Shown here one piece after another: positions 38,018-48,100 of a stretch of 64,000 bases of DNA (within the stretch, counting starts at the first letter, position 1; each line of letters opens with the position of its first letter). The notes under the pieces were generated by a model, which saw nothing but the letters and a program-made list of their open reading frames with translations, did no database searches and had not been told where the DNA came from. The stretch lies in assembly GCA_001774395.1 (NCBI GenBank), contig MEZX01000002.1, positions 273,121 through 337,120 on the forward strand. Direction: 5' to 3'. The translations under genes and the position numbers were made by a program. Origin of the DNA: Candidatus Berkelbacteria bacterium RIFCSPLOWO2_01_FULL_50_28. GTDB lineage: Bacteria; Patescibacteria; UBA1384; 2-12-FULL-50-11.

Positions 38018-39142
38018 ATGAAGTTTCTAGAAGACGGTAATTTTGTTGGTAAGAAGATTCTTGTACGGATCGATGCCGACGTGCCGTTGAAAGCGGTGGA
38101 TGGCGAGATCGTGGTGGCCGACGATTTTCGATTGCGTAAACTCTTGCCCACGCTGAACTTCTTACTCAACCGTCAGGCATCAATTGTCTTAATCGGGCAT
38201 TTGGCACGTCCGGCCGGCACCCCAGACCCCGAGCTAAGCCTACGACCGGTCTACCTGCATCTTTCGGCACTTCTAAAAAAACCGATCCTGTTCGCCCCGA
38301 ACCTCTTCTCTGTTGCTACCAAGAAAACCGTTGCTGAGTTGAAGGAAAAACAGATAGTTGGTCTGGAGAACTTACGCTTCGACCCAGGTGAAGACAACAA
38401 CTCCCGAACTTATGCCAGACGACTGGCCGAGTACGGCGAGGTTTACGTCAATGAAGCTTTCGGTTCACATCACGTGGCTGCTTCGACAGTGGCAATAACT
38501 GAGTTCCTACCGTCCTATGCGGGACTTCATCTGGAGCAAGAGCTAAAAACCCTGGGTTCATTGATGAAAGCGCCAGCTCATCCGTTTGTGGCAGTGATCG
38601 GCGGTGCAAAGATCGAAGATAAATTACCGGTAATTAAGGGGTTACTAGAGAATGTCGATCGAGTGTTAGTCGGTGGTCGGGTCGCTAACAACTTTATGGT
38701 TGCTTCGGGGATAGACGTCCAGGGCTCAACAATCCAGGCTGATATGGTCGAAGAGGCAAGAAAGCTGTTGAAGCGATCCCACGGTAAAATAATCCTACCG
38801 GTTGATTTCATCTGGGAGGATGGACATATTCTTGATCTTGGGCCGAAGACAATCGAGCTGTTTTGCCATCACATCTGCCATGCTAGAACCGTGCTTTGGA
38901 GCGGACCGCTTGGCAAGGTTGAAGAACCTCGTTTCTGTCGCGCTTCAACAGAAGTTGCTAAGTGCATTATTGCGTCTGGTGCTACGAGTATCATCGGTGG
39001 CGGTGACACAACTGGGTTCCTGGATAGTACGGGCATGGCACAGAAATTCAGCTTCATCTCTTCTGGTGGTGGGGCAACGCTACAACTACTATCTGGCGCT
39101 CCGCTCCCGACAATTAAGGCGCTGGATAACGCGTCGGAGTAG
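38018..39142 (+). CDS. pgk: Phosphoglycerate kinase
   Basis: ATP-forming step of lower glycolysis. The N-terminal substrate signature KKILVRIDADVPLK (about 12-25), RPAGTPDPELSLRPV, and the C-terminal nucleotide site (IGGAKIEDKLPVI, GGRVANNFM, IIGGGDT, SGGGATLQLLSG) are all seen. The 374 residues are slightly short of the usual ~390-400. It ends 5 nt before the convergent surface operon. With tpiA it makes a small glycolytic neighbourhood. Confidence 0.95.
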   Translation: MKFLEDGNFVGKKILVRIDADVPLKAVDGEIVVADDFRLRKLLPTLNFLLNRQASIVLIGHLARPAGTPDPELSLRPVYLHLSALLKKPILFAPNLFSVATKKTVAELKEKQIVGLENLRFDPGEDNNSRTYARRLAEYGEVYVNEAFGSHHVAASTVAITEFLPSYAGLHLEQELKTLGSLMKAPAHPFVAVIGGAKIEDKLPVIKGLLENVDRVLVGGRVANNFMVASGIDVQGSTIQADMVEEARKLLKRSHGKIILPVDFIWEDGHILDLGPKTIELFCHHICHARTVLWSGPLGKVEEPRFCRASTEVAKCIIASGATSIIGGGDTTGFLDSTGMAQKFSFISSGGGATLQLLSGAPLPTIKALDNASE

Positions 39143-39147
39143 GGTCT

Positions 39148-39984
39148 CTAACTTACTGGCGGTGGTTGGGTTGCGGCGTCTATTTTGTTCTCTATGGTCT
39201 TCTCTTCGACGGCAATTGCGGTTTCTTTCGTGTCAATTTGTTTCTCGAGCTGGAGAATACGTTCGAGGAGCTGTTTTTCTTTCTCCTGATCTTTTTCCCC
39301 AGCCTCAAGGATAACTCTTAATCGGCGGCTTTGTGACAGAAACACCGCCAAAAGAATTGGCCAAGCGATTATGAAGATAAAGACTATAAGAAAAAGCCAG
39401 AAAGGTATGCTTACTGATACTTTTGTGTTGACGAGCTTATCGCCGGGCTGTCCCTGTCCGGGGGGTTCAGCGGTGAAGAGAGGAACATTCAGAGGGTCTC
39501 TTCCCGGGAGAAGTGGCGGGACGGTAATAGTAATGCTAACAACATTAGAGATCGGCAACGGTGTAAAAGTTACTACTGGCTTGTCGTTGATTGTCACGGT
39601 ATCAACCACTGCGGTGAAAGTTGCCTCTCCCGGGGCAGTGGAGGACGCTACGCAGCGCGCAACCCCGTCAGTATCAGTTGTAGCGGTATTGTCATTCGTT
39701 AGGCTGCTACCGTCGTAGCATCTAATCTTCTCGATTTCACCACGATTCGAGCTAACTTCAGCCGATTTGTTCGGGAGTGGCGTGCCAAATTTGTTTTTAG
39801 TCGTTAGTGTGAGAACCACCAGCGACGTCCCGTCGGCGGGCAGAGACGATAAGTCGCTCACAAATGTCGAAATACTCGGGCTAACTGACGAGACGACAGT
39901 GGCGCTGATCGTTGAGCTTTGAGCCAAGGCGATTGTTGGGGCGAATATAAAAAAGGAGAGGAGCGCTAGTTTGAGCTTCATCAC
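39148..39984 (-). CDS. Secreted Ig-like protein with transmembrane anchor and coiled-coil tail
   Basis: 278 residues. Signal peptide (about 1-21, ending ALA), a bacterial Ig-like (Big_1/invasin-like) domain (about 35-145; SLPADGTSLVVLTLTTKNKFG, DTDGVARCVASSTAPGEATF), a linker, one transmembrane helix (about 195-217) and a highly charged cytoplasmic coiled coil (EKDQEKEKQLLERILQLEK). Two Cys could form a disulphide in the Ig domain. It is the last gene of the surface operon: its ATG overlaps the stop of the DUF916-like gene. It may tether the surface complex to the membrane. Confidence 0.75.
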   Translation of the reverse strand: MMKLKLALLSFFIFAPTIALAQSSTISATVVSSVSPSISTFVSDLSSLPADGTSLVVLTLTTKNKFGTPLPNKSAEVSSNRGEIEKIRCYDGSSLTNDNTATTDTDGVARCVASSTAPGEATFTAVVDTVTINDKPVVTFTPLPISNVVSITITVPPLLPGRDPLNVPLFTAEPPGQGQPGDKLVNTKVSVSIPFWLFLIVFIFIIAWPILLAVFLSQSRRLRVILEAGEKDQEKEKQLLERILQLEKQIDTKETAIAVEEKTIENKIDAATQPPPVS

Positions 39985-40952
39985 TAGCGCATAACAATTT
40001 TTGGTGGCATCGGTTTTGGAGTAGCAGGCGGTATAACAGCTTGCCTCTTCCGTCGTTTCTTGAAAATCCCAAAAGCAATTCGCAAGACTACCAGCCCAAA
40101 GGCGACGATAAACCAGATTGGAATGATAATAAAGCTACGGGTGACAATCATTTGCTTCTCCTCGGTACCGTAGTAGAGAGCGGTAGTAGCGGTGTATTTC
40201 CCGAATGCTTTCCAGTCGAAGCCCCAGCTGGTTTCAAAACGTCGCTTGCTGTCGGGCAGAACATTGCCTTCACCTTCGTTAATCTTAATGGCGGCGGAAG
40301 TATCACCAAACCAGTTTCTAATCTTCAGTTCACCTGCAGGCCGAAGATGAATATTGCCGGTATTAGAAAATAGAACCGAAAAATTAGCTGGAGGTGAAAT
40401 TAATATTCTAGGAGCAATGAATTCGTCCATTGTTAGTCTTTCTAAAATCTCTCCCGGGACTTTCGCTAGTAATAACGTTCCTACCAGGCCTACTACTCCA
40501 ACCTGGCTAACGTTCTCGTCTAATTTTGGCGCTTCCGTGGAAAACAGCACGGCGGCGTAATGGCCGCCTGGATCGGCATTCTCAGGGACGGTTATGGTGA
40601 CATCGAATTTCTCGTCCTCGCCGGGAGTTACGCGTATAAATGGCTTGGAAAAAGTAATCCACTGGGACATCGTCCAGCGAGACGTTTTGTCTTTGGGGGT
40701 AAAAAAGTTTGGTTGACCCTTGTCGTTGTCGGTATGAAAGTCTAACACTCTCGGGTAGAGGGTAATCACTTTGGCCACGGGGTTAATCACCCTAAGCGTC
40801 CGGGTTGTTATCTTGCCGGGTATAACATTAAAGATGTCAGTTACTGGGGTGACAGTAATTCCGGCGGCGTCTTGCGCCCTAAGACTTGATTGGGGCAAAA
40901 TCAAAACAGCCGCTAAGACTCCTAAGAGTAACAACCGACTAAAAACCATCAT
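39984..40952 (-). CDS. DUF916/WxL-interacting-protein-like membrane protein
   Basis: 322 residues. A signal peptide (about 1-27), a beta-rich domain (ITVTPVTDIFNVIPGKITTR, then DPGGHYAAVLFSTE) resembling DUF916 (peptidoglycan-binding part of WxL-interacting proteins), a second beta domain (ISPPANFSVLFSNTGNIHLRP), one C-terminal transmembrane helix (about 278-300) and a basic tail RRKRQ. In Firmicutes such proteins work with WxL-domain proteins on the cell wall. Here the gene sits between a protein whose C-terminal domain is shared with the giant protein and an Ig-like membrane protein, one base after the former. Confidence 0.75.
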   Translation of the reverse strand: MMVFSRLLLLGVLAAVLILPQSSLRAQDAAGITVTPVTDIFNVIPGKITTRTLRVINPVAKVITLYPRVLDFHTDNDKGQPNFFTPKDKTSRWTMSQWITFSKPFIRVTPGEDEKFDVTITVPENADPGGHYAAVLFSTEAPKLDENVSQVGVVGLVGTLLLAKVPGEILERLTMDEFIAPRILISPPANFSVLFSNTGNIHLRPAGELKIRNWFGDTSAAIKINEGEGNVLPDSKRRFETSWGFDWKAFGKYTATTALYYGTEEKQMIVTRSFIIIPIWFIVAFGLVVLRIAFGIFKKRRKRQAVIPPATPKPMPPKIVMR

Positions 40953-40953
40953 G

Positions 40954-42126
40954 CTAATAGGTCGCTGTGCAGACGTAAGTAATCGTGTCGGTATACGATC
41001 CGGCTGGTGCCAAACCAGAAACAGCCGCTTTATGGACGATGGTCAGAATTCTGCTGGCTAAGGCACCGCTAGCGGCAGCGATGGATATTGCCGCACCAGC
41101 GCCGACCTCTAAACCTCCCATTTCGTTAGCACCACCGGAAGCATCGAACCGCCCGTCGACCGTTAAGGCCGCACCCGAACCACCGCCACTGGAAGCGGAT
41201 ACTCCAAAACCGTCAGTCGCCGCTGCTAGGGTGACGATGTTACCATAAGCTCCATCGGCTGAACCAATTAAGTATGTTGTGCCAGCTGACTTATACAGTC
41301 CTGGGTTGACCGCATTACCAGCATCGTAAACAATAATATTTAAACCACCCTGGCCGTTGGAGCTGGCAGTGATGGTAGTGCTGGTATCAGATGTTGAGAT
41401 TGCACCAGTTGTCAAAGAAGAAAAAGTTGTTGTCATGCCAGTAAAAGTACAGGTAATAGAAGGGTCAACGGTGGCGTTAACCGTCACATCGTTGTCGGCG
41501 ATGACTTCTAGAGCCAGTGTGCCAGTGTCAGTGAAACCACCGCCACCGGCCAGGGTAACTTTCGCGTCAGTCACATTTTCGGCCGCCGTTTGGTTGGTGA
41601 TTTGGTCGTTACCAGCGGCGCCGCTAGTAGCGTTGGTGCCGATTTCAATCGTGACGATCGATCCAGCCGCGATGGTCGCATCAGTTGCACAACGAGTGAA
41701 GGTGAAACCGATCGGATCAACAATATCAGCCGTAGTAATTTCGATTTCAATGGCCGCTCCCGAGCAGCCACCGCTAGCGACCATGGTTTGATCAACACCG
41801 TCGTCAGTGACATCGAAATCTTCCGGTTCACTATTCAGAAAACCCGCTCCCGTAAATCCGGCCGGAAAAGCCAGCGCCAAGGTCTCACCGGCCGCCCAGC
41901 CATCAGTAATGGTAAAGGTAAAAGTATGGTTTGCCACGACAGACTCCTTCATCGTCGACAGAACGTCAGAAAACGATGTAACTGGAGCGGCAAAAGCCGA
42001 AGGCGTATAAGGTAGAAGTAGACTAAGTATCGCGACCGAGACTATCAGTCGTGCTAATCTAACCCGCAAACCCTCTTTTCCCTCTCGTCGCATTCTTAGT
42101 TTAGCTTCTCTCGCTTTGTAATACAT
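40954..42126 (-). CDS. Secreted protein sharing the giant protein's C-terminal domain (390 aa)
   Basis: A basic N-terminus and signal peptide (about 1-47; LIVSVAILSLLLPYTPSAFA) precede a Thr/Gly/Ala-rich beta domain (about 50-215). A C-terminal domain (about 220-390) begins PSITCTFTGMTTTFSSLTTG and ends AGSYTDTITYVCTATY. The last ~170 residues match the giant protein's C terminus in pattern (HKAAVSGLAPAGSYTDTITY versus HKVSVSELQEANPYTTEVLY). The ending resembles WxL-type domains, though the WxL motif itself is absent. It starts 10 nt after the giant gene; ATG 42093 is an alternative start that opens closer to the signal helix. Confidence 0.75.
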   Translation of the reverse strand: MYYKAREAKLRMRREGKEGLRVRLARLIVSVAILSLLLPYTPSAFAAPVTSFSDVLSTMKESVVANHTFTFTITDGWAAGETLALAFPAGFTGAGFLNSEPEDFDVTDDGVDQTMVASGGCSGAAIEIEITTADIVDPIGFTFTRCATDATIAAGSIVTIEIGTNATSGAAGNDQITNQTAAENVTDAKVTLAGGGGFTDTGTLALEVIADNDVTVNATVDPSITCTFTGMTTTFSSLTTGAISTSDTSTTITASSNGQGGLNIIVYDAGNAVNPGLYKSAGTTYLIGSADGAYGNIVTLAAATDGFGVSASSGGGSGAALTVDGRFDASGGANEMGGLEVGAGAAISIAAASGALASRILTIVHKAAVSGLAPAGSYTDTITYVCTATY

Positions 42127-42136
42127 GTCAAGCCAA

Positions 42137-45100
42137 TCAAAAGGTTCCCGTCAATATATACAGCACCTCGGTTGTGTAAGGGTTGGCTTCTTGAAGCTCG
42201 CTAACGGAGACTTTGTGCGTAATGGTAAACGCTTCGTTGGTAACTGGGCCGCTCGTGCCGTCAACGGCCGTCGTGTGATCGGCGACAATATCCCCGAATT
42301 CAGTCAATCTCAAAGGCGCATAAAGCGTGCCGCCGCTAAAAATGTTGACGCCTTGAATTGTCGTGTCGTCGGAGGTGTAGCCGTAACCGCAATTGGTGCT
42401 CGGGGTACAAGTGCCACCTGGCCAAGCCCCGGGGGAAGCGTACGAGCCGCCCTCAAACATCGGGATGGTTTTAATGCCCTTGGTTAGGAGTGAGCTGGCG
42501 TACTGGCGGATAACATAACCGCCATAAGCATTAGTGCTGGAGGTCAGAGTAAGAGTCTTGGAGTCGGTTCGGTTATTACCGTTGTTAAGATTTGCAAAAG
42601 TTATCGTGACAGCGCCGAGCGACAAGCTAATCGTTGGTAGAACCGATTGGCCGTTGGAGGAAGTGACGCCCGAAGTGTTAGTAGCGTTATCAACCGCTCG
42701 GACATTGAAGAAGTAATTCTGGTTGGTTCGCAATATTAAACTAGTTGAGGTGACCGATTCGGTTGTTGAATTATCGGTCCAGGTTTTAATATCGGTCCCA
42801 CCGGCTGTGGTACCAATTGAATATTGATACTTATTTAGTCCCGAGGCATCGCAGGTGTAAGCATCCCAGTTAGCCGAGACGGAAGTGAGGGAGCCGTCAT
42901 TATACGATGCGTCAACATCCTCAACCGTGCCGTCGTAAATGCTAGAACCGTAAGTGCAAGCGGTGGTGTCGACACCAAAATCCCGATCAGCCGGGTTGGT
43001 TGGTGGGTTTTCAGTGTTACCGCCGTAACCGGTCCAGCTGGAGTAGGCCGTGGCGGCGTCTTTCACCTGGGCTTGCCAGTGATATTGGGTACCATCAACC
43101 AAACCGCTAATAGTTACGGTTACCGTGACTGGCGTACCAGTGTAGGCAACTCCCGAACCGCATAAGTCCCCGCCGTCAACTGAAGATAGGGCAGTAGCGA
43201 CGGGATCTTTTTCAACACAAAGATAGAGTGTGTCAGCGGCGTCAGGGTCGGAAGCCAGAGCGGTAAATTTGACTGAAGCTTCGTTGGTCCAATCGCCAGT
43301 AGCTAAGACTGTATCGTCGGTTTTCATTTGAACTAAACTTGATGGGGCAATTGGTGCGCTTGTCCAGTGCAGGAAACCGAGAGTATCGCTGCCACCGTCA
43401 CCAGTGTCGGAATCGGACGCCTCGCAGGATGCCCAGCCGGTACAAGTGGCCGGATAGAGAACCCAGTAGTTACCAGCGGCCGGAGCCCCAGTGGCGATTT
43501 GAGTGACGGAGTATTCTGGCACATTGTCTGAAGCTTCGAGGAAGATCATGTTGTCCCAGGTCTTGGCTGGAGCACCGGTCCCGATTAACGATCCGTGAAC
43601 CTTCATATATGTATCGGTGGCTCCAACATTCTGGAAGTTGTCGAACTGACCGTCATCAAGATTAGTGAGGGTTGCTCCACTTTGAAGATCCAGGCCGGTA
43701 CCGCCGCTGGTGCCACCGAGGTAACTGAATTTGTAGTACTGGGCGTCGATGGTTCCCGCCACATCGAAGTGATATCCACCACTAGCGCCACGAGTAACAG
43801 TAGAGAGATTTGTCGAAGTAGTTTGACCCTTCATCTCCAGGGTTTTGCCACTGCCAACCGTGAAGATGTCACCGTCTTGCATCATCGTCATCGGTTTGAT
43901 GACTGAAGTAGAGTTGTCAGCATCAAAGGCGGTAAAGGTGTAAGTGGCATTCAAGGCATACGGAGTGGCGCCGCAATCAACAGTGAATTTGGTGTTAACA
44001 GCCCCGGTACTGTCGGTAAACAGAGTGCCCGTTGTTAGGTCACCAACATCGGTACCGTTGCGGTAAACATCCATTACCGCTTGGCTTGTTACACAACTAG
44101 CGCCGACGCCAGCGGTTTTGGTGACGAGTTTGTAAGCGTACGGGCCTCCAGACAGATCGGCCGGAGCGGACAGGTCGTAAGCGAGGTTAGTGTCTTCGGT
44201 GCCGGTCCCAGAATACCCGTGAGCGGTAACAGATTTCTCCCAAAGATTATTGGCGTAGTTAAACTTGTCAGTCGATTCCACTTGCGGACTCTCGGCCGTA
44301 TCGGCCGGAATGGCATATTCGCCCCAAATCTTCGTTGCGCCAGCCGAGGTGTCGTGCTTACGGGAGACGATGTACGCCCCAGCGACAGTCACCCCAGTCA
44401 CTTCGGTGGAGGAAGAGAGGGTAGTGTTGTAGAGCGAGAGGGTGTGAGCGCCAGCACCAGCGAAAAGAACATCTGCCGAGGTGTTAGGAGCAGTGCCGTA
44501 AACATCACTAATCACCACATTGCCGGTGGCGGTGGTATTATCAACAGCTAAGCCATACGACTGCCCACCACTCTGATTGCCGGTAAAAGTGTTGTTGGAG
44601 ACGCCGTAAATAAGGATGCCGTAGGTACCGTTGTCATTGGTGGTGTTGGAAGTGAAGGTATTTCTGCTAGCGCTGGTAGTAAGTGCGATACCATATGTCC
44701 CGTTACCGGTAACGGTATTAGATGTAAAGGAGTTATTAGTGACATTGTTGACATTGAAACCGTAGCCACTATTACCAAGGGCGGAGTTAGAAGTGAAGGT
44801 GTTGCTGTTGGCGCTGTTTTGCGTTAAAAAGCCACCGCTAGCATTACCAATAGCGGAGTTGGAAGTGAGGGTGTTATTGGTACTGGAGGAGAGGAGGTAG
44901 AAGCCGTAACTAGTATTACCGGTGGAGACATTGGAAGTCAGGGTGTTATTGGCAGAGCTGGCGTTGAAATAGAAACCATAGCCAGCGTTACCGGTGGTAG
45001 TGTTGGAAGTGAAGGTGTTGCTGTTGGCGGTGGAATTGAGGAAGAAGCCACTTGCAAGGTTACTGCTGACTGCGTTAGAGGTGAAGGTGTTGCTGTTGGC

Positions 45101-48100
45101 GCTGTTGAGGAGTTGAAAGCCATAGCTAAGGTTGCTGGTAGACGAGCTATTGGTGATGCCCTTGCTGTTACCCGTGTTGTTGTTGGTGGCGCCGTTCAAG
45201 TAAGTACCGTAGTAGTTACTGCGCAGGCGCGATCGATCAATCGTCACGCCTTCACTGGCGTTAGTGCCGTTAACAGTATCGAACTGCACTCCATACTTAC
45301 TGGTGGCATTTCGTCCTAAATTACAGACATCGGCGTAATTCATAGCTGTTTCCGAACCAGCAATGGCGCGGATGTAGCTTTCGCCGGCTTCATTGGCAGT
45401 CGCCGTGCAGGCGACACCATCTTCGGCGGTGACATTGGCGTAGTCATAAATTTCAAACTGATCGCCGGGGCGGACACCATCACTGATGTCGACTGTGTCG
45501 CCAGCGGTGAAACCAGAGAATGCATCGGGGGAAGCAATAACTTTTAGATAGTCGTTAGTACCACTACACCCTGCATAGTCGTTGACCGAATCGGTAATTT
45601 GGAAGTAACCCTTAGTGCCGGTGAAATCGCGCATATACGAACCGATCTTTTGGTTGTCGGCGGTGATCGAATCAGGAATACATACAGTCATAATTGTGTT
45701 TCCGACGGAAATAGCTTTGCTAGCGCTAACGACGGAGGCGGTTGAGGTGTCGGCGCGGGTGATGGAGTCGTGGGTAGAGGTGTCACATTGGGCATCGTCA
45801 ACAGTCGTGTCGGTAATGGGATAAATCTGCCCGATCGCTAATCCAGAAGTAGCTCGGACATTCAAACTATTGTATTGGTCGGTTGTAAATGTCGCGTTAG
45901 CACAGATCTTTGTTTCGCGGATGTCGTAGTCGGTAATGGCGGTCGAGGTGGTAGCGGCCAGCGACAGCGCTCCGATGACATTGAGCTTACCGGTCGAGGC
46001 GACTTCGACACCGGTATCTGATGCAGTCGCAGAAGATTTGGGAATCAGCTTGAGAATGCCGTTTTCATTGATGGTTAGTGTCCCTTGACCGCTTCCTGAC
46101 GACGCTCCAACATCAACAATACAGTTGGCGCATTGAGTCGAGGTGTCTTTGTTGACTTGCAGAGTAATGGTTGACCCTTCAGCCAGAGCATCCATTGTTT
46201 GGAGAATGCCGGTTTCATTGGCATTAACGGCAATGTCTATCCCACCGTAAACGAGTAAGTTATCAGCACTACCATCGCCAATTGTTACTGTCCCGTTGCC
46301 GATCACCAAGGCATCGGCCGCCGGTGTGCCGGAAGTAGTATCCACTAGCAGCCTGTTTTGGCTAGTCCAACCGCCTCCACCGGAAGCGTTATGGAATTTA
46401 AGTTTGTAGAACGCGGGGTCGGATTGGATGGTTTTACCGGAAGCTGTTGAGTTCATGGTGACGGTGCCGGAGTTAGGGGCGAAGTTAGAAACATTAGTTA
46501 AGTTACCACCGACTGTCAGAGCGTAATTGGAAGCCGTGACATCGAGACTACCCGTCCGCACTCCGAGGTTATTAGTAACGGTGGTGTCGGCTTCTAAGAC
46601 ATATGTTTCGTAAGTAGGATGGTTACCAGCATCCATGTCTGTTCTTTCAGTTGTCCCTAGAACTCGATTATAGACTCGAACATCATCAATCTTGCCTTCG
46701 AAGTAGTAATTAGGTGATCCTTCTGTAGCGCCTGCTCCAATTCTTAAGTCTCTCACGGTATTTTGAGTCAATGTACTAGCAGTCGGTCCGTATGAGGTTC
46801 CGTCAACAAATAAGTACATATTTACTCCGTCGTATGTTGCAATCAGGTGATACCAAACGTTATCAGTAATAGTCGGGCCAGTGACAACCTTCCATGTTCC
46901 GGCACCTGTCCAAAACTGCCACTTGTTATCTGAACCGGCATAAATTATATATCCCGCCGGAGTGCTGTCTCTGCTCGTAATAACAGATCTCCAAGTACCA
47001 GCACCACCCTCAACCCTCGCCCAAGCAGATATTGTAAATGCACTAGGATTAAGGGCTGCATTATATGAACCTTGAATGTATTGAGACGAGGCTACCGAAA
47101 AATCTAAGCCGTACGGATCAGAGCCGCTGCCACCGTAATAGTTATTGTTATTGACTGCAGTTGTCCATGTCGGTGAATTATAGAGTGTCCCAGTTGCTCC
47201 GGTTCCAGAAATGTCGGCCGTCGTTGATGTCCCTGTTCCCTCGTCCATCTTCCAGTATCCAACTAGGCCGTCGTTAACTTCCAGATTGTAGTACGACCCT
47301 GATGTGGATTGGATCGTTGTGTTGCCACCAGCGTTGTTACCGGTGTATTTGAAAGTTGAGGTGGCGCCGGTCAGTACGCCTAATGGAGAGGCGAGTATCT
47401 GGAACGGATCGCCAGCCGTGCCAGACAGAGTCCAAGTTCGGTTACCAGCGTTCAGAACAGTGATATATGTGTCACCACTTTTACCAACTCTAAGAACTCC
47501 ACTAACCGTGATACCGCCCGTAGCACCTGTTTGGGTGGTGACTGTATTCTGGGGATTGCATATTGAAGTACATGAATTAGAGAAAGTTAAATCACTAAAT
47601 GTCCAAGCTGTTGAACCGCTTGTGGTCCCGAAATTCTTGTCGGCAATCACCCTTTGTTCGAAAGTCCCCCCAGTCAAAGAAATGATCCCAGCCGTACCAG
47701 CAACACTGCCGTTAACAGTGACATTCTGCGTACCCGAAAGAGTTCCTGCGGTCATTGTCAAGTCGTTGGTAGCAACAAGAGCATCTTGGGGAGTCCAAGC
47801 ACCACCAGAACCGTTGAAGGTGAGATTGTAGAAAGAATCACCGGCCGAAGTAATAGTCTTGCCAGTGGTTGTAGAAGTGAAATTGACTGTCGATGTGTTA
47901 GCCGTAAAAACAGCTCCAGCAACATTTGTAAAGTTTCCACCAACATTTAATGTTGCCGCACCCATAGTCAGAATTGCGGTAGTAGTGTTGAAAGTAACAT
48001 TACCACTAACCGTGACTGTTTGACCGCTGAGGTCGAATTCAGAAGCGCGACTACAGCAACCGATTGATAGGTTGCCATTTATTATTGTTGTACCCTGGAA

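Noticed and set aside
37945..38169. N-terminal extension of the minus-strand membrane protein to 38169
   Set aside because: It would overlap pgk's 5' end and add 75 non-conserved residues before an obvious membrane helix.
39371..39718. Plus-strand open frames opposite the surface operon (also 41357-41791, 47304-47831, 51204-51608 and others)
   Set aside because: Antisense frames created by the Thr/Gly/Asn-rich codon pattern of the secreted proteins; Val/Pro-rich low-complexity products without start signals.
44520..45265. Regularly spaced repeats that look CRISPR-like on the plus strand
   Set aside because: They are coding repeats in one long open frame, with degenerate units and no unique spacers; no cas gene is present.
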